Notes: generated by a model not told the origin, from the sequence alone. 64,000 nt of DNA from Aradus depressus (GCA_963662175.1 OY759222.1:5004713-5068712); one strand, 5' to 3'; shown: positions 12,301-23,864, numbered from the stretch's first letter. Made by a program: numbers and translations.

Positions 12301-13060
12301 AAATTCTTTCTATACACACACTGTGATGTATAAAAATAATACGTACATTAAATTATTAATAATAATAAAAAAAATAATTATATTTATTTTTCCATAAAAA
12401 GAAAAATGAATCAGTAAAAAAATAATAAGAAATCATTTCTTTTAGAACAAATGCCAGTAAAAAAACAAAACACGGCCATCAGCTGTTAGTGGTGTTTAGG
12501 CTTAAATTATAATGAACTAATAAAAGTGTATTGACGGTGAAATTGATCCAAAAAGAAGGTACTCTTGTTTGTTTATATGTACAGGATATATATAGCTTAA
12601 ATTTTAAAAAATGGTCAAAATATAAAACAAAAAAAGATTGAATTAGTGTTAAGAATTTAGTTTTTAAGATTTTTCTTTTGATTTTTGTTTGTTTCAATGT
12701 TAAGTTTTTAATTTTAATAATGTATATTTAAGAAAATAAACCCAATATTTGTTCTCAAAACTTCTATTCTATTCATTTTCCCTGTTGGCCCAGTAAGATT
12801 ATTTTAAAACCTTTGGATTAGATTTTATATTTTTGCAAAATTTAGAAGAAAAGATGGCATCTCTTTAGAAATCAAAATGAAAAGTTTGTTAATTGAATTT
12901 TTTTTTTTAAATATACGTGCACTTTCTTCAAAATTGCACGTCCTTGAACTTTTGATAGGTACTTTTCTAGAGCCCTTTTCGAAAAACTACTGTAAAAATC
13001 AAAATTCAGTGAAAGAAAAGAGATAAAATTTCTACAGGAAATGTGGTAATTTATTGTTTT
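12300..13060 (+). repeat. DR2 dispersed repeat, copy 1
   Basis: This AT-rich block is shared with 23065-23780 and 37450-38600. Shared landmarks are GACCATCAGCTGTT or its variant, AATAAACCCAATATTTGTTC, ACGTGCACTTTCTTCAAAAT and TCTACAGGAAATGTGGTAAT. No long ORF or inverted end is visible, so its class is unknown. Confidence 0.7.
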
Positions 13061-13189
13061 ATTGTTTATTATTTATTCTTTTTGTTTATGTAATTATTAT
13101 TATTTCATTATTAATTTATTTAAGTTTAACACTTAAACCTTTCATCTTTTTTTACCACAACACAGACGTAGTGACACACTAATAGATGT

Positions 13190-13305
13190 TTTTTTTTCAT
13201 CTTTGGAATCTGGAGGTCAAAAAGTATGAAATTCCGAAATTTCGCATCAAATTTTTGACCGATTATATAACATCCCCTATAACTTAGTATAGTTGGGGAA
13301 GTAAA
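13190..13305 (-). repeat. DR1 terminal fragment
   Basis: Only the terminal block is kept: the T-run, CATCTTTGGAATCTGGAGGT, and the end CCCCTATAACTTAGTATAG followed by TTGGGGAAGTAAA. Confidence 0.6.
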
Positions 13306-13508
13306 GAATCAAAATTTTAAAAATTTTAAAGTTCCGTAAATTTTTTTTTGTAAACTTTCGCGGTACTCGGTCAGCGAATTGGCGATGTGCCTTCCGCTAC
13401 CTTCTTCAATCTTTGTCGGAACCCCCTCCACCTTGGTGGGGACTAAATCCCCGACTGTGCCAAGGTTTGTTGTGTAGAGCACTAAGTGTCGTCAATCAAT
13501 AACTTAAT

Positions 13509-13747
13509 TGGACTTGAAAAATGAAATAAAACTTGTTTATTTAATATATTGTCTAATTTCACTAACTATATATACATGGGAGTACTTTCGGTATTTCTAC
13601 CACCCTCAGCCAAAAGCATAAGTGCATCTCTTATGCTTTTGGCTGAGGATGGTAGAAATACCGAAAGTACTCCCATGTATATATACTTAGTTAGTGAAAT
13701 TAGACAATATATTAAATAAACAAGTTTTATTTTATTTTTCAAGTCCA
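13509..13747. repeat. Long near-perfect hairpin with flanking 14-bp direct repeat
   Basis: Two arms, 13509-13622 and 13630-13747, are reverse complements of each other along their whole length except for a few mismatches and one 4-base indel. Only 7 bases (TGCATCT) separate them. A perfect 14-bp direct repeat ATCAATAACTTAAT lies directly before the left arm (13495-13508) and 42 bp after the right arm (13790-13803). The transcript would fold into a single long stem. Confidence 0.85.
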
Positions 13748-14555
13748 TTTGAATTATTTCACAATATCTCTGCAATAATGTCAGTTTTCATCAATAACTT
13801 AATAATAAGAAATACACAAGGGCGATATAGCACACAATAGTAGGTACACAATTTTCTGTACAAGTAGAAAGTAGGCTAATAACTTCTAATTGTAACTTTT
13901 TTATAGGTACTTTGACTTTTTTGACTGGAAGATATGAAAAAAGTTACCAGGCTAAAAATGCTGTGTGAGGAGGAAGCGAAGTTTGATGATAAAGGAAACT
14001 GGCAGTGCTCTGTAGACCAGCTGGCACAATTTCACGAAAATTGAGGGAAATAAAAATTTCATTACCCCCTCCATACTCGAAAATGATACATGATACAAAG
14101 TTGAAATTACCTAACCAGCTGCTGCACCCCTCAAATCAATTTTTTTTTTTTTTTTTTCCAAGTTCTATAACCTGATTTAGGGGATTTGGGAAACTCAGAA
14201 AATTTATTCATCCCGGTCAAAGGATGAGGTAATTTTGGAAACGCCTCATTTTAATGTTGGAAAAATTTGAGTTTCATATCCAAAAATATTATCTAAAGTC
14301 GTCATTTTGGATGTAAAATAAAACCAAACTTGGTGACTGTGAAATGTATCGAGACTCTGTCGGATATCGGTAGGGGAGAAATTAGTGTCCGTTATACAGA
14401 GATGTCCATTGGGAAAGTGCATGCTACAGAAATACTTAGATAAAACACATTTAATGTAAGCATATTCACAAAAACCATATCTTATGAGCACACATTTAAA
14501 CAAAAAAATACATATGTAGGTATGTACTTACTAAAGAATATATCTATAAGTACTT

Positions 14556-14750
14556 GGTGCCGGTAGCTCAGTGATACCTCATACGAGTGCTTGCTTTCTG
14601 AGCTCAAGATCGCGGCTTCGAAACATGGTAGAGGCCAAATATTTATTTTGTCTGGGAGGCAAAAAAAAAAACTTAAGCACGCTTCGGATGGTCCCGATCC
14701 TGTACGACTTCAGGTACTTGTTACGGACCCGTACACACTAGGTGATTCAA
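14556..14750 (+). mobile_element. SINE-1 fragment, 3'-truncated
   Basis: The head GGTGCCGGTAGCTCAGTGAT carries a short insertion, and the B box is damaged (GGCTTCGAAACATGG). Homology stops near the CAGGTACTTGTTA position of the consensus, so the 3' half is missing. Confidence 0.7.
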
Positions 14751-14864
14751 AACTTTCCCAAACATATAGATACGATCCAATCCATTTTTTTGTCCGACAA
14801 AACAAACACTTTATACAATTTTGTTACTCAAAAGTTTGCTCAAATTAGCTCTGAAACTAATACA

Positions 14865-15058
14865 GGATTCCACTCAAACCTTTATCTCATGTGTGCTGCG
14901 GTCATTTCCAACGTTTTATTACTGTAATTAGGTCGTAAACATAAAAAGAGAGGTTGAGATCTACTGATATCTGTAGATACAATGTTCATTTTGAAAATTG
15001 GTTTTCTATCCGTCAGTGCTTTGGAGACAACTGGAGCTTTTCAGTGCCGCATTACCTA
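14865..15058 (+). repeat. Repeat pair R4, copy 1
   Basis: About 190 bp here are found again, inverted, at 42497-42675. Shared landmarks are CATGTGTGCTGCGGTCATTT, AAAAAGAGAGGTTGAGATCT and GGTTTTCTATCCGTCAGTGC. I do not recognise the family. Confidence 0.75.
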
Positions 15059-15059
15059 T

Positions 15060-15300
15060 GTTGGGGACCCCCTATGGGAGTCTTAAATTTTGCCAATCCT
15101 AAATTTTTATTCACCCAGGGGAGGGGTCTTTAACGAGTACCTGACATCGTACAGGTTCGGGACCATCGCTTAACGTCCCATCCGTAGGACGGCGTGCTTA
15201 AGTTTATTTTACCTACCAGATAAAGGATCTCGGCCGGGTTTCGAACTCATTCTTGAGCTCAGAAGGCAAGCACACATACCACTGAGCTACCGGCGCCCCC
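15060..15300 (-). mobile_element. SINE-1 fragment
   Basis: The reverse body begins at the GGGAGTCTTAAATTTTGCC landmark and ends at the head GAGCTACCGGCGCC. The 3' tail half is missing, replaced at its edge by the R4 repeat. Confidence 0.8.
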
Positions 15301-15589
15301 GAAAATCAATGGATGTCTTATTCAGGAACTGATTACATAACGTCCCCTGTACATTGTATCGCGTTCACGCCTTTTACTTTATGAAAATCTGAAACATGGA
15401 CCCCTCGTCCGGTTTTGGAACTTCGTAGCCGATTCCGGGTCTGGAACCGAGAACGGGCCACTTGACAGTTCAAATACCCGGTTCTGCTATCCCCCGGAAC
15501 CGTACAGCTGCTTTACTAATGGACTATCATGGTATCTGGTTGAAGCCGAAGTTGTTTTTCATGGCTACAGAAGCTACATCCTACCTTAA

Positions 15590-16010
15590 AGGTAAGTTTC
15601 TGTTCTCCTTCTCTCCCTTCCAAATCTTTATTTGCTAGACCTTTACCTTCAGTTTTTACTCTTTTTGTATGCTTTTCTTCAATGTATTTAAGACTTGCGT
15701 GACTCACACGTAAGTTTCCGCTCTCCCTCCAAACCTTCAGAATTTTTATTTGATGGACTCTTAACTTCGACATTTGCTTTTTCGAGGGTTCTCCAATCTC
15801 TGAAATTTACTTTACACCTCTTTAGTATATTTCCGCTCTCCCTCAAAACGTTGAATCTCTTTATTCGTTGTCTCATAATCTCTGTTTTTGCCCTTTTGAG
15901 GGTGCTCCGATCTCTGAAATTGAGGCTTCTCCCTGCCTCGTATGTATGTTTCCGCTCTCCCTCTAAATCTTCAATCTCTTTATTGGTGGACTCTGACCTT
16001 ATTTGAGGTG
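15590..16010. repeat. Tandem repeat of about 117 bp, near four copies
   Basis: The phrase GTTTCCGCTCTCCCTC or a variant recurs at 15596, 15714, 15829 and 15948, which gives spacings of 118, 115 and 119 bp. Each unit also contains a variant of TTTATTNGNNGACTCT and GAGGGTNCTCCNATCTCTGA. On the minus strand the units read as charged peptides (LEGERKLT and LEGREGEQKLT), but the spacings are not all multiples of three and the frame breaks. Confidence 0.8.
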
Positions 16011-16319
16011 CCCCTATCTACAGACATTGCTGTATTAATGTTTTTCTAGAAAATATAAAGAAACGATACCACTACATACCACCTATATTCTATATTCTTG
16101 ATCGCCTATTTTGGTTAGGACCAACCAGAATATATTTTTCATCATAGCCTATCATGGTATCTGGTATATGTCTATCTACCGACTTTGCTGTATACGTCAT
16201 CAAGATTTCGAAAACCGTCCTGAAATGTGGTTTTGAAACATTTATTTATAGACTTTTATTAGATTCCGAAAGTGGTGCCATCTCTTATCCCAGAAACTCA
16301 ATGAACTAACTTCCCATTT

Positions 16320-16700
16320 CGCCTTAAGGGGTTTTGGTAATACATATGAAGTTTTTGGTACATTGTTTACAACGCCAGTTAAAGAGACAGTTTTTGTGTT
16401 AACCCTTCCCACTAATCCCCCATTTCCTTTATCAGTTTTGTCTGAAAATCCAATAGGTTTCATAATATAAATTATATTATGAAACCTATATATAAATTTT
16501 ATATATATAAAATTTCAATTACATTCATTCTATCAGGAGTTATCGTGTACACAGACACACCATTTTTTTTTTTTTTTTTTTTTTTTGTCATTTTTGGAAA
16601 CAGGGGGTCAGAAAACATGAAATTCCAGTGAAAACTCAATATCGAATTTCCGAACGATTACAAAATTTACCCTAAACTTGAAAAAGCTGGGGAAATGAAA
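16320..16700 (-). repeat. DR1 dispersed repeat, minus copy with palindromic insert
   Basis: Reverse DR1 units lead to the terminus at 16670-16700 (AAAGCTGGGGAAATGAAA). A short palindrome lies at 16456-16486, made of GGTTTCATAATATAA and its reverse complement. A long T-run follows at 16562-16586. Confidence 0.65.
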
Positions 16701-17043
16701 TTTAGTATGATTATTGGAAAGTCGATGTGTAAGACACCTGTTGATTTGTAAATTAGTTCATTAGTTCGTGCTGGGGAAATACATTGCCGGTGATTATATT
16801 ATTATTATTATATTTATTTATTTTTTTTATTTTATTCTCTATTGACTGATTCATTTCTTTATTTTTTTCAATTATTTATTCTGATATTTTTTCTCTATTT
16901 ATTCTTTAGGAATCTCCTCCCAGAATACAGTTCTTTTTCATTTCATGTGAAGTAGAAAGTTGCCAATGAAATTGTCCTTTCCCAGAATATATATACAAAA
17001 AATTTCAAATAATTTGAGCTGAGGAAGACTTTATGTTTTATTT

Positions 17044-17390
17044 GAGGAGTTTGGAGCCAGAGCGGACCAACTGGTTGAAACTGAACAGGTAGAAAATGGC
17101 AATTGAAAATTGAGTACATTTTGTTTATCTCCATAAATGGGCCCCAAATATTTATTTATATTTGAAATTTTAGAATAGTATTGGATGAGTGATCCCTTTT
17201 TGTGTTCTATAAAGTTTTTGAAGGCCGTATGATCCATTGTGACTATCTATGTGCTGCTATCTATCACTGAAGTGAAGAAACTAAGTGATTCACACTGGTT
17301 TTGAACAAGGGAACCTATGCCAACATCAGGATGGTAATAACTCATTTTCCGAAAAATTGTGGGTTGGTCCGCTCTGGCTCCAAACTCCTC
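17044..17390 (+). mobile_element. MITE family M1, copy 1
   Basis: The element has inverted ends of about 27 bp that start GAGGAGTTTGGAGCCAGAGC. It is flanked by the 4-bp direct repeat ATTT (17040-17043 and 17391-17394) and is 347 bp long. No transposase is encoded. A second copy in the opposite orientation lies at 18326-18708. The TIR does not match a superfamily I can name with confidence. Confidence 0.88.
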
Positions 17391-17589
17391 ATTTAACTCC
17401 TACTAAAACAGTGAGTTCTATGTATTTCGATATTCACATTCTTCGTATCTATATTTATATTGAGACGTCCATCTTATCTGATTTGGACAATTTCCCATGT
17501 GTGTCAACTGGACTGAATTTATTTGAGACTTTTATCCAGGTCAGCTACAATTTAACCACAAATAACCCACACCCATTATATTAACTTTA

Positions 17590-18320
17590 TTGGTCGGCAT
17601 GTAGAGTATCGTTAGAGCTTGTCAAGTTTTAAGGGCTGATAGTTATCCTGAAGAATTACCCCGATTAATGAATTGAAAAGAAATTTTATTATTCTGGGAC
17701 CGAGGTCCTCTAAGAATAAATACATATAGAGTAAAGAACAGCAAACAATGAAGTATAGTATCAGTATGACGTACAAAAAAATTAATAAATAGATAAATAC
17801 ATTAGTGCTACATTGGAGAAAAACTGGACAATTATAAATATAGATAAACAAAAGATTAACATGAAAAAACTTAAAATTAACTGCTTCATTATGATGCAAA
17901 AAAAAAAAAAAAAAAAAAAAAAAGTATATATATAAGTAAAAGAGAATAAGTAAAAAAAAGAGAAAATCTATATAAATAATAAAATACTAGGATAGATAAT
18001 AAAAATTGACAGAGCATAATACTATGATGGTTGATTATAAAAGAGAAGGGAGGATGCCCAGACAAGGGTTGAAAGAAAATTAATTTTGGAAAGTAGGGGC
18101 TAGATAGGAAAGTGTGAGGAGAAAGGAGAAAAATAGGCAAAATAAAATATAAGATAAAAAATAAATAAATGAAATGAGATTTTTGATTTATTTACATTAG
18201 TAAAGCTGAAAGTTTGCCCATTTGTGTGCGCGTCAGGGCATCGAGCAAAAACGACTTTAGCTATATTCACGACACTTACAGATTATTTCCTTCTTATATA
18301 GGTATAGATATAAATAGTTA
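17590..18320. other. AT-rich spacer between the two M1 elements
   Basis: This stretch has a 27-base A-run near 17897-17923 and many short AT-rich simple repeats. The minus-strand ORFs here are low-complexity phenylalanine- and leucine-rich reading of AT-rich DNA. I see no gene. Confidence 0.5.
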
Positions 18321-18325
18321 TATAT

Positions 18326-18708
18326 GAGGAGTTTGGAGCCAGAGCGGACCAACCCACAATTTTTCGGAAAATGAGTTATTACCATCCTGATGTTGGCATA
18401 GGTTCCCTTTTTTCAAAACCAGTGTGGATCACTTAGTTTCTTCACTTCAGTGATAGATAGCAACACTTTAAGTTTAGTCCACAAATATTTTGTGGATATA
18501 TTTTCAAAGTCACAATGGATCATACGGCCTTCAAAAACTTTATAGAACACAAAAAGGGATCACTCATCCAATACTATTCTAAAATTTCAAATATAAATAA
18601 ATATTTGGGGCCCATTTATGGAGATAAACAAAATGTACTCAATTTTCAATTGCCATTTTCTTCCTGTTCAGTTTAAACCAGTTGGTCCGCTCTGGCTCCA
18701 AACTCCTC
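18326..18708 (-). mobile_element. MITE family M1, copy 2
   Basis: The same inverted ends as copy 1 are present, with the interior in the opposite orientation. It is 383 bp long because of about 40 extra bases near the middle (around 18465-18510). The flanks are ATAT on both sides, consistent with a 4-bp AT-rich target site. The interior otherwise aligns closely with copy 1. Confidence 0.88.
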
Positions 18709-19600
18709 ATATATAGATAGGTATATATATATATAGATATACAAAATGTAGGACGATAGTCGGATTCAAATATCAGTTTTGCCCTGAAAGTGTCTCCAGG
18801 CGACGAAAAGGAGACTTTTTACACTTTTTGTTCCATACTCCTTCTTTGAGCATCCCCAGACAAACATTTCTCCACAAATATCTTACAAATCGACCAAAAT
18901 GCGACTCAGAATTGGACGATATTATGCAAAAAAGGGGTAACCCACAATTTTTTTTCAAATTCGAGTTAACTGCTTATTGCAATCAAGCTCAGCCTCCTGC
19001 ACGTTTATCAAATGTCATTCAACCATTTTTTTTGGCGAAAAAAACTTAAAAAATAGAAATATTCGACAAGGAGAAACGCAAGAACTAAATTTCTTATTTA
19101 TTTTATTATGAATTATTTAAAAATTACATTTCACTTCAATAAAATTAAACAAATAACCAATGGCATGAAGAAGTACAACTGCCTTAGTTTTAAACGATGA
19201 AATGGCAACAAAAATCCAATTTTTCGATTTCAACCTTTAAGAAAGTCAAATACAATAAAAAATAATGAAATATAAACATAAATTTTGTTTAAATATATTA
19301 ATTAGAATCATTCAAGAAAATCCATTAAATTTTTTTTTTTAATTAACTTCAATTATCAATTACTCTATTTCATTATTAACTTACATGCATTTCATTTTTA
19401 TTTACAATAAAATTTTATTTTAACACAGCTCTTGAAAAAAATAAAATAAAAAAAATCATACCTTTGAGGTAGCACTCGTTCAAAAATCAAGTTGAGTGGT
19501 ATTTGAAAGATCTCATTACCTGAAAAAAAAAAAAAATGACTTTCAACCAAGACAGACTAATGGAGAAGGGCTTAAAGGGAGAGAGGAAACATTTGATTTA
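18709..19600. other. Unassigned AT-rich stretch
   Basis: The segment 18770-19040 is mildly less AT-rich and open for 61-73 codons on both strands, without a recognisable product. From 19040 to 19600 there is only AT-rich sequence with A- and T-runs. Confidence 0.4.
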
Positions 19601-19604
19601 AATA

Positions 19605-20350
19605 ATTCGAACTGGGGAAGTAGAATGCGGGTGATTCACCGACAACTTGTTATATTTTTTGGAGGGAAGGGGGGGAGTACATACAGGAACGCCGCAGCCA
19701 AGTAAAACTGGAGAAGTGGGCAAACTGCCAAACCTATGCGATATTCTATGTACCGTATGCGCTTACAATTGGCTTACTCACAGAATTTCATATGGGAAAC
19801 CAGGATCCAACATGGATGAAACCTATGAAATATTCCAGCCGATTCGTTCAGAAGTAAGGGGAAGGGGGAGATTTAACTAAATATATTAAAATTTTGTACG
19901 AGGCTCCAAAAGTACCTCAGTGACACCTATTAATTGTCAGTAAAATCCATTTGGGAGGGAGGAGGGGAGAGAGTGAAAACATAGTTGATTAGTGAGCGCT
20001 GGGGAAGAACATTGCCGGTGATTCACTGACGACTGTGCATGTAACCGGCCCGAAATGCGATGACCAATTTTCTACGGAATTTCATGTTTTCTGACCTTCT
20101 GATTCCAAAAATGTGGGGAAAAAATGATGTGTTTATGTGGTCACGATATCTCCCGAAAGAATGAATGTATCGACTCGAAATTTTTTATGTATATTTAAAG
20201 CTATATAAGGACGACACCTATTAATTTTCAGCAGAATCAGGAACTGGGGATCATGGAGACAACAGAAAAATCCTAAAACTGCCCATGAAATAAATGTATT
20301 GACATAAAAATTTATAATTAAATTCAATGGGTTTTTACATTTTTTTTTTT
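19605..20350 (+). repeat. DR1 dispersed repeats, consecutive plus copies
   Basis: The hairpin end GGTGATTCACCGACAACTTG occurs near 19630. A second run of units ends near 20030 with GAACATTGCCGGTGATTCAC, and a third begins near 20070 with GGAATTTCATGTTTTCTGAC. The array looks like nested or adjacent insertions of one family. Confidence 0.65.
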
Positions 20351-20370
20351 TCACAGAGTGTCAAATAAAA

Positions 20371-20626
20371 TATAGTCTGACCTCTCACAGATTTTTATTA
20401 GTAGTAGTAGCTAGCCGGCTTTCGATGTTTCCCTCATCAGGCAGTCTGATAAAAAACTAAATTTTTTTTTGAAAAAAATAAAACAATCTAAAACAATTTT
20501 TTTTTTTATTATAAAGTTATTTGGTTTTATTCAAACAATTTTTTAATTTTTTGTCAGACTGCTTGATGAAACCTCGAAAGCCGGCTAGCTACTACTACTA
20601 ATAAAAATCTGTGAGGTCAGACTATA
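20371..20626. repeat. Inverted repeat with about 75-bp arms
   Basis: The arms 20371-20450 and 20553-20626 are reverse complements with a few differences. They share TATAGTCTGACCTC, AGTAGTAGCTAGCCGGCTTT and CAGGCAGTCTGA in one direction. The roughly 100-bp spacer is A- and T-rich. No target duplication is obvious, so this could be a small foldback element or two opposed element ends. Confidence 0.75.
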
Positions 20627-21007
20627 TCAGCCATCTTCATATTAATATTTTTTTTTCTTTTTTGGAGGGAGAGGGGGTAACGATTGGGTTGGTGGCGGGG
20701 GATGTATTATAAGAAGTGGACAGAGTGGACTCCCGGGGAACGCCGGGTCCCCTAGCTAGTCATCTGAAGTTCTCTCTATCCAAGGTCTATGTCTGCTATT
20801 ATTGTAGCCCACTACCAGCAGTATCCATTTATAATATCAGGCACATGTTCGGTGTCACCGTTTGTCACTGTTACTCTCCAAAGAGACTACATTAATAGAA
20901 CCCACAACTGACTGTTATTCCCGCTTCTAAATAGTGTTCACTTGTGAAAACACATCAACATAATCCCGCCAAAAAAAAAATATAATAATATATTTATTTT
21001 AGTGAGG

Positions 21008-21290
21008 GCGCCGGTAGCTCAGAGATAGCGTGCTTGCTTACTAAGTTCAGGATCGCGGGTTCGAAAGCCAGCCGACGACCTTAAGTTTTTATTTGGGAGG
21101 TGAAAAAACATTGAGGACATTGTCCTGCGGATGGGAAGTTAAGCGATGATCCCAAGCCCGCCCAATGTCAGGTACTCGATAAAGACCCCTACCCTAGGTG
21201 AATTAAATTTAAGACCTCCAGAGTAGAATCGGGCGATCGGGGTAGTAGGCGATATGACCTTGTAGTTAAAAGCCGGCCATGAGTACTACA
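21008..21290 (+). mobile_element. SINE-1 copy, old
   Basis: The head GCGCCGGTAGCTCAGAGATA and the B box GGGTTCGAAAGCC are recognisable. The body is shortened and the tail is ACACAATAAATAAC, the older type. Confidence 0.85.
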
Positions 21291-21374
21291 CAATAAATAA
21301 CTGTATTTTAGTAGATTACTTATTTTAAACAATCATTGTCAATTAATTATAGTGACTATAACTGCTAAAAGTCA

Positions 21375-21975
21375 ATTGTGCAATTTTGAATCCTCATTCT
21401 AAATTTCGTGCAGATACATTCATTATTTCGGCATTTATCGGAATTTATAAGTTGAGCCTTCTCCTCTTGATCTTATCGGCCAATTTCGCGGAAAATGAAT
21501 GATGCCGAATACATATTATCTTTGCATATTAAAAATCGAGGGCGCCGGTAGCTCAGTGGTATGCTTGCTTGTCTTCTGAGCTCAAGATCGTGGGTTTGAA
21601 ACTCGACCGAGGCCCTTAGTTTATTTTATCTGGGATGTAAAATAAACTTAAGCACACCGTTCTTCGGATGGGACGTTAAGGCGATGGTCCCGAGCCTGTA
21701 CGATATCAGGTACTCGTTAAAGACCCCTCCCCTAGGTGAATAAAAATGTAGGATAGGCAAAATTTAAGACTCCCATAGTAGAGATGGGCTCATATCCACC
21801 AGAGTGGTAGTAGGCGATATGACCTCGTAGTTAAAGCCCGGGCATGAGTCATAAAACCTAACCTAACCTATTAAGAATCTGGGGATTGCAAAACATGAAC
21901 ATGAAAGTTAAAAAATACACAACGAATTTCTTATCGATTACATAACTTCCCCTATATTTCGGGAGGGGGGGAATA
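21375..21975 (-). repeat. DR1 minus copy split by a SINE-1
   Basis: A reverse DR1 copy runs 21375-21538, is interrupted by the SINE at 21540-21870, and resumes with AAGAATCTGGGGATTGCAAA through the terminus GATTACATAACTTCCCCTAT at about 21960. The continuity on either side shows that the SINE landed in an existing DR1. Confidence 0.75.
21540..21870 (+). mobile_element. SINE-1 copy, young, CCTAA-repeat tail
   Basis: Nearly full-length: the head GGCGCCGGTAGCTCAGTGGT, then a B box with one change, an intact body and the tail AACCTAACCTAACCT. The flanks ATTAAAAATC and ATTAAGAATC look like a target duplication with one substitution. Confidence 0.9.
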
Positions 21976-22029
21976 TTTAATTCCTGTTAACACATTTTTT
22001 ACGTACATATATTCACAATTCTAGTTAGT

Positions 22030-22240
22030 TATTTTCACTCATGCTACCAGAGCGCTCTTTCGTCACTCTGGTGGACACGAGCCCGACTCTCGGAGGGTTA
22101 TTCATCTACAGTAGGGGGTAACTGACCTCGTACAAGCTCGGGACCATCGCTTAACGTCCCATCCAAAGGACGGCGAGCTCAAGTTTTTTTCACTTCCTAG
22201 ATAAAATACCTAAAAGGCCTTGGCTGGGTTTCTAACCCGC
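22030..22240 (-). mobile_element. SINE-1 fragment
   Basis: The reverse body from GCTACCAGAGCGCTCTTTCG to the B-box region (GGGTTTCTAACCCGCG) is kept with internal deletions. Head and tail are both lost. The stretch 22260-22890 after it is AT-rich and unassigned. Confidence 0.7.
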
Positions 22241-22889
22241 GATCTAAGCCAAATCCGTCAAAATGAAAGGGGAGATTAGGGGGCGTGGTGAAATACAGAA
22301 TCTATTAATTTTCCGTGAATTTTAATTTATTCGTAGTTAAACAGAAATGTATCGTACATTCCCTTATATAACTTTATTCGTACTTCATTTATTAATTTAT
22401 TTATTTCAGAATCATATCACTTCGCAAGAAATTTCAAATTCAAGATGAAATTTGTTCCACACATAAAATGTCCACGTGTGAAGCAGTAAATATTCAATTA
22501 ATTGAAAAATTGTTCAAATAAAATATATAGCGTTCTAAATGTTCAATTGCCTTGGCCCCTTTAATTTTTTTAAATAAGAAATATTAATTGAGAAAATCTA
22601 TTAAAAAAAAAGCCTGGATTAATTCGAGAAACCACTTTTTTTGTACATTTCGGAAAGTATCATACAACTTAATGATTGAAATAATTTATTTATACACAAT
22701 TTGAAGAGAAATAAATTCATTAAAAAGATGAGTAAGATTTAAAATATTTTTCTTATGGTAAACTAACACTTATAAAATTTTCAAAAGAGGAAATTATTCA
22801 TTTATACCTTATTTCAAAGCGCTGAGGTTAAAAAATAATTTTAAATATTTTTTTTTCTATGTATCTTTTAACATTTCAAAATGACATCT

Positions 22890-23060
22890 TTCTAAGAAAC
22901 TCCATAACTGCCTAAATTATAGATGCATCGACTTGAGTTTTTTTTTTTTTTTTTGTAATTCCAAAACCCCATAAAAACAATAACTATAAATTTTCAGCGA
23001 AATCGGCCAAAGGGAAAGAGGGAATGAGAGGACGAGGCACAACTCAAAAATCTAAATAAC
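22890..23060 (+). repeat. DR1 dispersed repeat fragment
   Basis: One plus-oriented unit is visible, with CTCCATAACTGCC, the T-run and GCGAAATCGGCCAAAGGGAA, followed by the reduced G-rich tract. Confidence 0.5.
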
Positions 23061-23064
23061 TGTT

Positions 23065-23780
23065 GGAGTGTGATGTATAAAATTACACACCTTCAAATTA
23101 TTAAAATATTATAAAATTAATTATATTCATTTGTATAAAAAACAAAGTTAATTAAGTGAATAACTAAATGAAGCTGCATTTTGTTTTAAAAACGAACCAA
23201 TGAATGGAAAACAAAAGAAGACCATCAGCTGTTCTAATTAGGTGGAAGAGTCCAAGTTGGGAGGTGGATAAGCTAGGAGTGAGAAAAGTGTTTAGGCTTA
23301 AGTTATGATGAATCAAAAAGGTGGAAATAACATTGAAATAGAAGCACAAAGGAGGTACTTTTATTTATTTATACATACATAATATATATATACCCAAAAT
23401 ATAAAACATTGATATAAATAATGGCCAAAATATAAAACAAAAAAAAAAGACTGAAATAGTTTTTAAGAATTTAGTTTGTAAAATTTTCCTTTTAAATCGT
23501 TTGATTTTTGTTCCAATTTTAAGTTTTAATTTTATAATGTAGTTTTAAGTAAAATAAACCCAAATATTTGTTCTCTCATTATTATATTTAAAAGTAATCC
23601 AAATGAAAAGTTTGTTAATTGAAATTTTTTTTAAAACGTGCACTTTCTCCAAAATTGCACGTCTTGAACTTTTGATATTTTTTAGGGCCCTTTTCGGAAA
23701 TTACTGTAGAAACCAAAATTTAGTAGAAGACCAGCTATGAAATTTCTACAGGAAATGTGATATTTTATTATTTCTTTGGT
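23065..23780 (+). repeat. DR2 dispersed repeat, copy 2
   Basis: It aligns with copies at 12300 and 37450 over the landmarks GACCATCAGCTGTT, GGCCAAAATATAAAACAAAA, ACGTGCACTTTCTCCAAAAT and TCTACAGGAAATGTGATA. Small insertions and deletions separate the copies. Confidence 0.7.
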
Positions 23781-23864
23781 TATTATCAATCCAATTATTT
23801 TATTATTATTTATTTATTTTATTTTAATTTTCTTTTTATATTATTTATCAGTATAGATGAATCG

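Noticed and set aside
16943..17237. Minus-strand ORFs of 63 and 68 codons at the start of MITE M1
   Set aside because: They read through the inverted end and are not kept in the same frame in the second copy.
17612..18140. Minus-strand hydrophobic ORFs that look like membrane proteins
   Set aside because: They are phenylalanine- and leucine-rich readings of AT-rich DNA with long A-runs.
20405..20590. CTGATGA followed by GAAA in the inverted repeat, resembling a hammerhead ribozyme core
   Set aside because: The stem II bases between the two motifs pair poorly, and I could not find complementary stem I strands around a valid cleavage site. The other arm has lost the CTGATGA form. A covariance-model search would settle it.
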